Below, in pieces: positions 8,398 through 16,364 of a DNA stretch of 18,386 bases (positions within the stretch are counted from its first letter, which is position 1; each line of letters opens with the position of its first letter). Under the pieces are notes generated by a model, which saw nothing but the letters and a program-made list of their open reading frames with translations, did no database searches and was not told the DNA's origin. The DNA is from Pseudomonadota bacterium. Its GTDB lineage: Bacteria > Pseudomonadota > Gammaproteobacteria > Steroidobacterales > Steroidobacteraceae. The DNA lies in NCBI GenBank assembly GCA_023391335.1, contig JAEWBG010000041.1:1-18386 (forward strand), written 5' to 3'. Position numbers and translations under genes: made by a program.

Positions 8398-8489
8398 CCC
8401 TCCCCCTCGATGCCCTCGATGGGGGACGACTGCATGGATGCAGGAGGTAGGGCAACGCAGGGAGCAGTTGCCGAGGGCTAGGGAGAGGG
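8398..8489. repeat. Palindromic repeat with nested hairpins
   Basis: The outer arms at 8398-8418 and 8472-8489 are inverted copies of each other (CCCTC, CCC and GCCCTCG blocks matched) with a small bulge. Inside are two further perfect stems: CTGCAT/ATGCAG at 8430-8443 with a 2-base turn, and GGCAAC/GTTGCC at 8451-8472 with a 10-base loop. The latter shares its last base with the outer arm. The CCCTCTCCC flavour matches the arrays at 16085-16210 and 17812-17845, so this is probably a dispersed REP-like element. A structured leader RNA for the Rhs operon is possible but unproven. Confidence 0.75.
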
Positions 8490-8628
8490 TGAGAAGCTTT
8501 GGTTCGGCACTGCTCCTGAATGGAGCAATGGGATCCAGGAACGCTCTAGATGCCGCGCGCAGCTCAACAGACCCAAGATCGGTCATGCGAAACCGCAAAG
8601 CGCCTATCTATGGTGGTTCCCCTCCGGC

Positions 8629-8656
8629 CTCCGTGTTCTCCGCGTCCTCCGTGGAG
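8629..8656 (+). repeat. Second locus of the CTCCGTG-type repeat
   Basis: This 28-bp copy matches the right arm of the 5841-5944 inverted repeat in its first 12 and last 10 bases, differing only in the middle. It lies about 170 bases upstream of the TadE-Rhs start and has no clear inverted partner nearby, so it looks like a half element. Confidence 0.75.
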
Positions 8657-8826
8657 ATACTCCGTCTCTTTTCTGAATCCACCCATCCTCCTGCGCTCCG
8701 GGGAAATCTTTTTCCTAGGCACGTAAAGCGCCATTTCTTTGCAACGTCCGAGATAAGCGAGCTCTCGCACCGGCCGGGCGGCCCGACAATTCACCCAAAC
8801 CTCACCTCAACTTCACGGAAGGATGC

Positions 8827-11800
8827 ATGTTCGTTCACGGATCGATCCGCCAGCGTGGTGTCGCGATCATCGAGACTGTCATTGCGCTTCCCATTCTTCT
8901 CGCAGTGATCTTGGGCGCGATTCAGTTCGGCCTAATCTATGAAGCGAAGGCGACACTAAATCACGCTGCATTGGAAGCCGCCCGTGCAGGTGCCGTGAGC
9001 AATGCACAGCAGAGCGCAATCAAGCAGGGGCTCGCCCGCGGCATTGTGCCGTTGTATTCGCCGGATTCGTCTCTGAATGGCTATGCATCCGCCCTCGCAC
9101 GTGCGAACGCTGATCTCGCGACCGACGCTCGCATTCGAATCTTGAATCCCACGCGCGAAGCATTCGATGACTTCGGCGAGGATGTCGATGGTGTTCGCGA
9201 GATTCCCAACGATCACTTGCAGGCGCGTAGTACGACGATCGGCACCCGCAGCGGTCTCAATATCCAAGACGCAAATCTCCTGCGCATCCAGATCACGTAT
9301 GGATACGAACTGAAGGTTCCGCTCGTCAACTGGTTCATCACGCGCACGCTGCTAGCACTTCGTGGGTCCGATGCGATGGACGCATTCGAGCAGCAGTTGT
9401 TGCGTCGGACGTTATTACCGATCGTCACGACATCTACTGTCCGAATGCAGAGTCCCGCGCGCTTGAGCGATGCGATGGTAGGTCGCGATGAGCTGCCGGA
9501 CGCAGAGCGCTTTGCCGCGGACACGCCGCCCCCAGAACCAGATGATCGCAGTAGCGATGAGGATGACACTGACGAAGAAGATGCTGGAGACAGTGGAGGT
9601 AGCTCTGACGGTGGCACCAACGATGACGACGATGGCAGCTCGCTAGCGGACGGATTCTTTGGCTTCGGTGAAGGCCACGGTTCTGGCGCGAGCAATGGCG
9701 ACGGGACCAATGGCAATACCGGCACCGGTTCTGAAGGCGGCGAGAACAGCGGCAATCCGCAAATGTGCAATGGCGGCGGCAACGAGCCAGCCGATCCGCA
9801 AGCGCCCAGCGAATCCGCTCTTGCAACTCCGCTCAGCGCAACTGTGGATGTGAGTGCTTCGCTTCCAACCAACTCGCTGCCGAGCTTGAGCGTTGGCAAT
9901 CCGATTCACGTCGTCACCGGCAATAAGTATCAGCATGAAGTCGACATCGCGCCGCTGCCGGGTCTGCTCGGGCTCAGCTTCTCTCGTCATTACAACAGCG
10001 AGTTGTCGAATCGAGCGGGTGTTCTTGGTGCCGGCTGGCGGCATAGCTTCGAAGCTCGCGTGCAGGTGAACGCAGCAGATGCTGCCGAACTAAAACTAGT
10101 TCAGGCAGACGGTCGCGAAATTGCATTCATGCGTGCAGGGCAGGGGCGCTATAGAGCAAAGCGAGCCAGCGACGGTGAGTTGTTAGTACGGCCCGACAGC
10201 TCATGTTTGCAAAAAGCAAATTGCGTCGAATACATCTGGACGTGGGATAGTGGCCGACAGCTCGAATTCAATTCGAAAGGGTTCTTGAAGTCGATTCGTG
10301 AGGGCGCTGTTGCAGTTCAACTCCAATACGACGCGCACGAGAGATTGACGCGAATTACTGATCCGCAAGCTCGTGTGCTCGAGCTCAAGTACGGCCGAAA
10401 AGGACGAATCAGCAGCCTGAAGGTGACCGGCGGAATCACGCGCAAATATCGCTATGACCGCCGCGGCAATTTGACTGAAGTCATCGCTACCGATCGACGC
10501 GCCCGACGTTATCACTACGAAGATGCAAGGCATCCGCACCATCTCACCGGAATCAGTGCGGGCAGCGAGCAACTCGCAAGCTACGGTGCATCACCTTCGT
10601 TCGAGCGCATTGCTACCTGGGCGTACGACGAACAGGGTCGCGGTGTCTTCTCGAGTCACGCATTGAATGCGGACAAGGTGACGCTTCACTACGAGAATGG
10701 CTTTACAGATGTGACCGATGCGTTTGGCCGCGTAACACGTTATCTCACGGCCACTAAAAGTGGGGTTGCGTTGGTGACCGAGGTTCGCGGGCCAGGATGC
10801 GGTGTTTGCGGTCAGAGTGATGTCTCGTATTCGTATTCGGATGCATTCGCAGTCATCGAGAAGCATGCGAAAGACCAGCCGGCGTATCGTTACGAATACG
10901 ACTTGGAGCGCCATTTGACACACGTGTATAGAAACGATGTGCTCATTTCGCGATACGAGTACAACCAAGGGCGAATGCCCAGTGCCGTCGAACACCCTAG
11001 CGTGAATCCAGAAGGTCATCACCGGATTGAGATCACGCGAGGTGCACGTGGTCTTCCTCAAGCGATTCGCGAGAGCGGGTTCACTCCAGAGAAGAACGGA
11101 TTCGCGACAATCGAACGCACGTACCGGCTCCGATACACAGCATCAGGGGATTTGTCCGAGATCGACGGTCCACGGGACGAGGTGAACGACGTCACTCGAT
11201 TTGAGTACGACGATCTAAATCGACTCCGGTCGATCAACTCCCCCGACGGTGTGAAACAAGAGATCGTGGCGCGTGATGCTGCCGGTCGCCCAACGCGCAT
11301 TCGCAGGACGGGACAGCCGGAAACAGAATTGGCCTATGACATCGACGGGCGCATCGTCTCTATGGCAACGCGACTCCACACGGGCGCGCTTCTCGCAACC
11401 CAATTTCGATATGACGAACGTGGGCGCTTGCACGAGATCGAATTGCCTAATCATCACACTAGACAGGTGAACTACGACGCAGCAGATCGGATCACAAGCG
11501 AGCGCAGCTTCGCTGGGTTGGTGAAGGCCACTCAGTACGCATTCGATGGTCAGATCGTCCAGCAATCCTTGTTCGCTCAAGGGCGATTGCTCAAGACCCT
11601 CCACTTTGCCTTCGACCCAGAGCGCAGATTGACGGAAGTGCGAGACGGCGATGGTCCTGCCTTACAGCAATTGGGCTACACCGATGCTGATGCGAAACCG
11701 GACGCGATCATCGACGCACTCGGCCGGCAAACGCATCTGGACTACGATGCTCTTGGCGAACTGAAACGAATCGTCGGCGCCGCCAATACCGCCACGGATT

Positions 11801-14619
11801 TTGAGCGCGACGAAAGCGAGCGCATTACTCGGGTCACATCGCCCAACGGCTCTCACACCCAATATTGGTACGACGACTTCGGTCGACGCATATCGGAAAT
11901 CAGTCCAGATCGTGGGGAAGTCGCATACCGCTACGATGCTGCAGATCATCTGATCGAACAAATCGACGCACGGGGGAAATCGATCCGCTTCTCCTATTCC
12001 GCAGCGGGCGAGATCACGGGAATTGAAAGCGAGGACGGAGAGTCGAAGCTCGCCTACCAGAACGGGCGACTCGTATCGATCGAGGGTCCGAACGAGCGTC
12101 AGTCGTTCGAATACGATGAAGACGGTCGGAGGACGATGATCACCAGGACAGTGGGGGCGCACGTATATCGCGCCGAATTCAGGTACGACGCACTCGCTCG
12201 ACTCGCAAAACGGAAGTTGTTCTCTGGTGCGTGGCTTGGGTATGTGTACGACCGTGACGGTGCTCTCAGCGAAATCCGGCGAGAAGGGTTGCTGAACGAT
12301 CACCCTCTTGTTCAGCGCGCGGGCCCGCGGCAAACGAAACCGCTCTCCTCATTGAACGATCTGCGATTCGGCAATGACCTCGTGGTGCGAACCACCATCG
12401 ACAACGACGCGCGGCTAACTCATCGAGGAACGCGCGGGATCGAAGATCAGCGATATCGATATGACGAAGGAAATCGATTGATTGGGATTAGCGCAAAGGA
12501 CGGCCAATCGCATTTCGACTATGAGAATTCCGATCATCTAACGGGCAGCACGTCTCTGCTTGGGAGTCTCACTTATGAATACGATCAGAACGGCAATCGT
12601 ACCTATGAGATGCGCAACACGAGAACCACTCGCTACGACTACGATCCCCTTTCGAATCGATTGCGATCGGTGGATGGCAAGCTCGTCAGCTACGACGCAG
12701 CAGGAAACGTGAAATCGATCGGCGATCGCACGTACGAGTACAACAGCGCTGGGCGGCCCATCCGGCTATCACGACACGGAAAGCTCATCGCGCAGTACCA
12801 GTACAACTCGTTCGGTGAGCGCATCGCAAAGACTGACTATTCTCAGGGTCGCCCGCTCACGACCGAGTATCTGTACGAGCAGCGCCGCCTCGTCGCACAA
12901 GCTGATTCTTCCGGCCAAGTTGTCCGCGAGTATCTGTATCTCGACAGCCATCCGATCGCTTTGATCGATCGCGGCAATGTCTTCTGGATCCATACGGATC
13001 AAATCGGTGCGCCAATCGCGGTAACTGATGAGAATCGCCGCGTAGTCTGGCGTGCGAAGTACGAACCGTTCGGAAAAGCCTCTATCGATGCAGATCCCGA
13101 TAGCGACGGTCATTCATTCGAACTGAATCTCCGCCGCCCAGGTCAGTATGCCGATCAAGAAGCCGGCACGTACTACAACTATTACCGAGATTACGATCCC
13201 GCGCTCGGCCGCTATCTCACGTCAGATCCGCTCGGACTTGCTGCCGGCGCCAACACGTACGCCTACGTCCACAGCAATCCCATGAATCGATTCGATTCGC
13301 TGGGGCTGTATGACGAGATGGTCCACTACTACATGACGTACTTCCTCGCGCTGGCGGCAGGGATTCCGCAGGACATCGCGCGCACGCTTGCGATCGCTGC
13401 TCAGTATGTCGACGAGAATTATCTGACGCAGCCGATTCACGCGTTCGTATTTCCAAATTCTGATGCACTGCCGCTTTACCACTTTGTCATGGATGCTTCT
13501 GGTCCAAACTTCGGTGACAGCAGTTCCGATCCACTCACGCGTTTCTACAACCCTCAGTCTCATCAATTGGATTTGCTTCGAGCGAGCACCGATCCGGACA
13601 TGCTAATGCGTCTTTGGCTCAGCCTTAAGCAGAATGAGGGCGCGTGCCCGATGCCGGATACCATCCCAAATGCGCGGTATCAGTTGTACGGCGAGTACAT
13701 GCATGCGTACGAAGACACGTTCGCCCATCGCGACGCCTACAACATGCCGTATTCAGTCGATCGCAATGATACGAATACGCCCGTCGCATGGTCTGGACAC
13801 GGAGGCATTGGCGTTCCGGATTGGTTCGGCCATGCGCCCGATCACACGTACAACCAAAACTATCGTTCGCCTTCGGCCTGCACCGTGATGATCAACGGCG
13901 AACCTTCGACGAGTTTCAATGGCACGCGCGAACAATGTGCCGCATCCGGCGGCACCTTCTATCCGGCTCGTGACCAGGACGAAACCTCATGCGATATCCA
14001 CTACGCGTTGGGCGGCACACAGACTGTGAATGGACTGACCGAATCCCAGTGCACCGCGCGAGGCCAAGGCCCAGGGGCAGTCGGCGCCACATTCCACCCT
14101 GGCAGCGGCGATATCTGGCAGTACAATGAGCTCCGCACCCTAAGGATGGAATACGAACTATTTAATATGTTGCAGATGGATTTTGCGGAAGAGATAGATG
14201 CAAACGCGTCCGCCCCAGCCCTTGAGTGGAGCGATCTTGCAGGACGGGATTGGAGCATCGGTGCACTCGCAAACTCTAGGATGGGCGTGACGCAGACGTA
14301 TGACGAGTGGCGTAGCTCGCAACAACTGTCCGAAGCACAAACCGTATTGCAACGGTTCAACTCTTCTGCAGCTCGAGAGCAGGACCGGTTAGATATTCTG
14401 AACGCATGGCTGGAGGAAAAAGGTCTCTCCACGCCGGATGGCCATGCCGTTCAGATTGAAAAGTGGAACAAGGTTGCAGGAACGGCTGCAGATCTAAGGT
14501 GGGAAAACATAGGGTGGATCCCTGCACGGACACTGGAGGGAACCTTGGTTCCTCGAGCTGAACCGTGCACACCGATCCGCAATATTCCTGGGAACTGTGA
14601 TGATCGTCCCCGCCGATAG
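8827..14619 (+). CDS. TadE-Rhs fusion protein with putative C-terminal toxin domain
   Basis: This 1930-residue protein starts at ATG 8827 behind GGAAGGA. Residues 1-11 form a short basic leader ending in Gly11; VAIIE follows, putting Glu16 five residues after the glycine, then a hydrophobic helix to about 37. This is the TadE pseudopilin pattern. TadE-like sequence continues to about 200. Residues about 222-330 are an acidic Asp/Ser/Gly-rich linker. A DUF6531-like segment begins near 355, followed by Rhs/YD repeats to about 1370 and an Rhs core to about 1497, including YLTSDPLGL from 1463 and a final DSLGL. The variable C-terminal domain (1498-1930) has ordered His/Asp residues (H1500, D1529, H1552, H1626, D1630, H1634, H1658, H1669, D1672) resembling zinc-dependent phospholipase C or DUF6765 proteins. 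Two Cys-bearing repeats (1685-1753) lie inside it. Rhs proteins form shells around a C-terminal effector. Delivery route and target are inferred; no VgrG or PAAR gene is visible. Confidence 0.9.
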   Translation: MFVHGSIRQRGVAIIETVIALPILLAVILGAIQFGLIYEAKATLNHAALEAARAGAVSNAQQSAIKQGLARGIVPLYSPDSSLNGYASALARANADLATDARIRILNPTREAFDDFGEDVDGVREIPNDHLQARSTTIGTRSGLNIQDANLLRIQITYGYELKVPLVNWFITRTLLALRGSDAMDAFEQQLLRRTLLPIVTTSTVRMQSPARLSDAMVGRDELPDAERFAADTPPPEPDDRSSDEDDTDEEDAGDSGGSSDGGTNDDDDGSSLADGFFGFGEGHGSGASNGDGTNGNTGTGSEGGENSGNPQMCNGGGNEPADPQAPSESALATPLSATVDVSASLPTNSLPSLSVGNPIHVVTGNKYQHEVDIAPLPGLLGLSFSRHYNSELSNRAGVLGAGWRHSFEARVQVNAADAAELKLVQADGREIAFMRAGQGRYRAKRASDGELLVRPDSSCLQKANCVEYIWTWDSGRQLEFNSKGFLKSIREGAVAVQLQYDAHERLTRITDPQARVLELKYGRKGRISSLKVTGGITRKYRYDRRGNLTEVIATDRRARRYHYEDARHPHHLTGISAGSEQLASYGASPSFERIATWAYDEQGRGVFSSHALNADKVTLHYENGFTDVTDAFGRVTRYLTATKSGVALVTEVRGPGCGVCGQSDVSYSYSDAFAVIEKHAKDQPAYRYEYDLERHLTHVYRNDVLISRYEYNQGRMPSAVEHPSVNPEGHHRIEITRGARGLPQAIRESGFTPEKNGFATIERTYRLRYTASGDLSEIDGPRDEVNDVTRFEYDDLNRLRSINSPDGVKQEIVARDAAGRPTRIRRTGQPETELAYDIDGRIVSMATRLHTGALLATQFRYDERGRLHEIELPNHHTRQVNYDAADRITSERSFAGLVKATQYAFDGQIVQQSLFAQGRLLKTLHFAFDPERRLTEVRDGDGPALQQLGYTDADAKPDAIIDALGRQTHLDYDALGELKRIVGAANTATDFERDESERITRVTSPNGSHTQYWYDDFGRRISEISPDRGEVAYRYDAADHLIEQIDARGKSIRFSYSAAGEITGIESEDGESKLAYQNGRLVSIEGPNERQSFEYDEDGRRTMITRTVGAHVYRAEFRYDALARLAKRKLFSGAWLGYVYDRDGALSEIRREGLLNDHPLVQRAGPRQTKPLSSLNDLRFGNDLVVRTTIDNDARLTHRGTRGIEDQRYRYDEGNRLIGISAKDGQSHFDYENSDHLTGSTSLLGSLTYEYDQNGNRTYEMRNTRTTRYDYDPLSNRLRSVDGKLVSYDAAGNVKSIGDRTYEYNSAGRPIRLSRHGKLIAQYQYNSFGERIAKTDYSQGRPLTTEYLYEQRRLVAQADSSGQVVREYLYLDSHPIALIDRGNVFWIHTDQIGAPIAVTDENRRVVWRAKYEPFGKASIDADPDSDGHSFELNLRRPGQYADQEAGTYYNYYRDYDPALGRYLTSDPLGLAAGANTYAYVHSNPMNRFDSLGLYDEMVHYYMTYFLALAAGIPQDIARTLAIAAQYVDENYLTQPIHAFVFPNSDALPLYHFVMDASGPNFGDSSSDPLTRFYNPQSHQLDLLRASTDPDMLMRLWLSLKQNEGACPMPDTIPNARYQLYGEYMHAYEDTFAHRDAYNMPYSVDRNDTNTPVAWSGHGGIGVPDWFGHAPDHTYNQNYRSPSACTVMINGEPSTSFNGTREQCAASGGTFYPARDQDETSCDIHYALGGTQTVNGLTESQCTARGQGPGAVGATFHPGSGDIWQYNELRTLRMEYELFNMLQMDFAEEIDANASAPALEWSDLAGRDWSIGALANSRMGVTQTYDEWRSSQQLSEAQTVLQRFNSSAAREQDRLDILNAWLEEKGLSTPDGHAVQIEKWNKVAGTAADLRWENIGWIPARTLEGTLVPRAEPCTPIRNIPGNCDDRPRR

Positions 14620-15505
14620 GAGTCCTGGGCCCCTCGCGCGAATGCGGGCACGCATGTCTGGCCATCCTCTGCGCTCTGCAAGTTTGTTCGTTCTTCTATT
14701 TTTCCTGATCGACTGGACACTGATTGATAAATGGGTCGTGCATGGGCACCTGGTAGACGCCGAGACTGGCGCACCAATTCCGGGTGCTTGGGTGATGGCC
14801 GATTTTAGAGGTGAAGAGCCCCTTGTTGTGTTTCCAGCCCCGACTCATCCCCCGTCTCGCACCGAGGCGTGCATGGGGACGCGCGCGGTCAGGACGGATC
14901 AATTGGGTGCATTCCGAATTTCTGTATTCACATGGAATCGGCCGCTCGCCGATAAGTCCGTCTACGTCATGGGGTTCACACCTGGACGCCTCGTGCTTGT
15001 TGAGGACGTGGCGATCGGTACGTCGATACTCAGTGAGGGTCCAAAAATAAGAATGGCTATGGGGAGCGGTCCAGGCGAGACACGATTCACGACTGTCAAT
15101 CGTGAGGGTGATCCTGCATTGCGGCTGCCGCAATCCGAACGTGGGTACAGCGACGAACTCTTCAGTACTCTGCGTGTACTCGCCCACCAAGCATGTGAGC
15201 CGCAGTTTGCGCTGCAAATGAAGGAGGTCGCGATGAAGCATGCAATTGGCATCGCTAAGACCTTTGATGAGAGAGAACGGGTCCGAAGGTGGTGTCGGAC
15301 TGTTAGATTCGATTCCAATCTAGAAGCGAAACGAGCGAGTACGGTCTTTCAGTGGCCCTTCGACTGCGAAAACCTTCCATTCAAACATCAGCCAAGCCCG
15401 GAAGTGCTAGCGGTCGAGGCGGAGTTGGAGGCGAAACGGAAAGCTGCAGCTGAGCACAACTCTTCGGCTGCCGTTTCGGCAACGACCGATACCACCCACC
15501 AATAG
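14600..15505 (+). CDS. Membrane-anchored periplasmic protein, candidate Rhs immunity protein
   Basis: This protein is about 301 residues long. I start it at ATG 14600, which overlaps the Rhs gene end by 20 bases and has a GGGA-type site upstream; GTG 14597, ATG 14642 and ATG 14654 are alternatives in the same frame. A basic N-terminus and one hydrophobic helix (about 26-42) indicate an inner-membrane anchor with the rest in the periplasm. Residues from about 46 (VHGHLVDAETGAPIPGAWV) look like a carboxypeptidase-regulatory-like beta-sandwich domain. The remaining roughly 170 residues I do not recognise; they include several cysteines and an Ala/Glu/Lys-rich, then Ser/Thr-rich tail. Overlap with the Rhs stop implies translational coupling. 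Position and topology would suit an immunity protein against an envelope-acting toxin, but this is inference; a housekeeping lipoprotein-like role is also possible. Confidence 0.8.
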   Translation: MIVPADRSPGPLARMRARMSGHPLRSASLFVLLFFLIDWTLIDKWVVHGHLVDAETGAPIPGAWVMADFRGEEPLVVFPAPTHPPSRTEACMGTRAVRTDQLGAFRISVFTWNRPLADKSVYVMGFTPGRLVLVEDVAIGTSILSEGPKIRMAMGSGPGETRFTTVNREGDPALRLPQSERGYSDELFSTLRVLAHQACEPQFALQMKEVAMKHAIGIAKTFDERERVRRWCRTVRFDSNLEAKRASTVFQWPFDCENLPFKHQPSPEVLAVEAELEAKRKAAAEHNSSAAVSATTDTTHQ

Positions 15506-15530
15506 AGTTCAGCACAAAGGAAGTTCACTC

Positions 15531-16265
15531 ATGAAGCATGGAAGCTTCCGATCTTTTGTCTCGTTCGCTTTATTCTTCTTCGCCTGTTCAGCCCTTGCGT
15601 CCGAACCCGCGAGCCCGCTTCTGCGGATTGACTGGCCTGAGCATTGGGAAATCCGTGAACCGCAACGGCAAGGACCCGCAGTTCACGTCCAAGCGCGTGA
15701 GCGAATCGACGGCGCGACGATGCAGATACTCGATGTGACGATCATCGATACGCATGCTGCACAGAAACCGATCACGCGTGATTCGATCAAGGAGCTCGCG
15801 AGTGAGTTGCGCGATGCCGCGCTCTCGACGGCAATCGAGAAGACGATTCCGTTGCGAGACTTCGCGAATGGGCGCGGTTACTACTTCGTAGCTTCTGACG
15901 CACGCTTCGTCGCCGCGCGTGCGAATTCGTTCAGACAGATAATCGAAGGAGTGATGCTGGATGAAGGTTATCTTCTGAACTTCACGTTGCTGACGAATGA
16001 TGCAGAAGACGCGGCAACTCGAGCGATGCTGGATGCGCTCGCTTCGGTGAGCGTTGAAGAGCAGACCCTCTCCCGACTTCGTCGACCTCTCCCGAAAGTG
16101 GGAGAGGTGTTGTCCTCTCCCGCGCTGCGCGCGACCTCTCCCGCAAGGGGCGAGGTGTTTTCTGTTCCCTCTCCCTTCGACGGCTCGACGGGGGAGGGTT
16201 GGGGAGAGGGTGTCGAACGGGGATCGCGAATCGCGGTTGGGAATTTAAATAAGCGAGCGAAGTGA
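15531..16265 (+). CDS. Periplasmic hypothetical protein with repeat-encoded C-terminus
   Basis: This 244-residue protein starts at ATG 15531, seven bases after an AAAGGAAG ribosome site and 25 bases after the preceding stop, so it belongs to the Rhs operon. Residues 1-23 are a clear signal peptide ending in ALA, so the product is exported. The mature part (about 24-178) begins with a 'Leu-Arg-Ile-Asp-Trp-Pro-Glu-His-Trp' segment, then alternating beta and helix. It loosely recalls small PsbP/Mog1-like or DcrB-like periplasmic proteins, but I cannot name the family. From about residue 179 the protein is translated from a palindromic repeat array (16085-16210) and is rich in Pro, Arg, Gly and Ser. 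The original stop was therefore probably lost and the array now supplies the tail. It could be a second immunity or accessory protein; this is speculative. Confidence 0.8.
   Translation: MKHGSFRSFVSFALFFFACSALASEPASPLLRIDWPEHWEIREPQRQGPAVHVQARERIDGATMQILDVTIIDTHAAQKPITRDSIKELASELRDAALSTAIEKTIPLRDFANGRGYYFVASDARFVAARANSFRQIIEGVMLDEGYLLNFTLLTNDAEDAATRAMLDALASVSVEEQTLSRLRRPLPKVGEVLSSPALRATSPARGEVFSVPSPFDGSTGEGWGEGVERGSRIAVGNLNKRAK
16085..16210. repeat. REP-like palindromic array inside the 3' end of a gene
   Basis: Three consecutive palindromes lie here. ACCTCTCCC/GGGAGAGGT at 16085-16108 is a perfect 9-bp stem with a 6-base loop. An imperfect ACCTC..GAGGT stem spans 16134-16156. A long one runs from CCCTCTCCC at 16167-16175 to GGGAGAGGG at 16202-16210. 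They belong to the same class as 8398-8489 and 17812-17845. The array is in frame with the gene starting at 15531 and encodes most of its last 65 or so residues. Confidence 0.88.
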
Positions 16266-16364
16266 ACCTGGAACAGGTAACGGGAACCCGCGATCACCAT
16301 CCGCTAAGCGCCCACGGAACCGAATTCACCTCCGCTCGTTCCGTCGTCATTCACGGAGATCATC

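Larger units (their letters stand above)
8114..8826. other. Long non-coding region between divergent genes
   Basis: This stretch of about 700 bases separates the divergent dcp-like and TadE-Rhs genes, so it should hold both promoters. I see no confident promoter. It contains a multi-stem palindromic block (8398-8489) and one copy of the CTCCGTG element (8629-8656). The largest open frame here (8339-8908, plus) is a string of Arg/Ser/Pro-rich residues crossing both repeats and the start of the Rhs gene, and I do not count it as a gene. Confidence 0.6.

Noticed and set aside
8339..8908. 189-codon plus-strand open frame before the Rhs gene
   Set aside because: It crosses two non-coding repeats and the start of the TadE-Rhs gene in another frame, has biased Arg/Ser/Pro composition, and has no recognisable domain.
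9213..9899. 228-codon minus-strand open frame
   Set aside because: It is antisense to the low-complexity linker of the Rhs protein, and its Pro/Ser/Leu composition mirrors the Asp/Gly/Ser codons.
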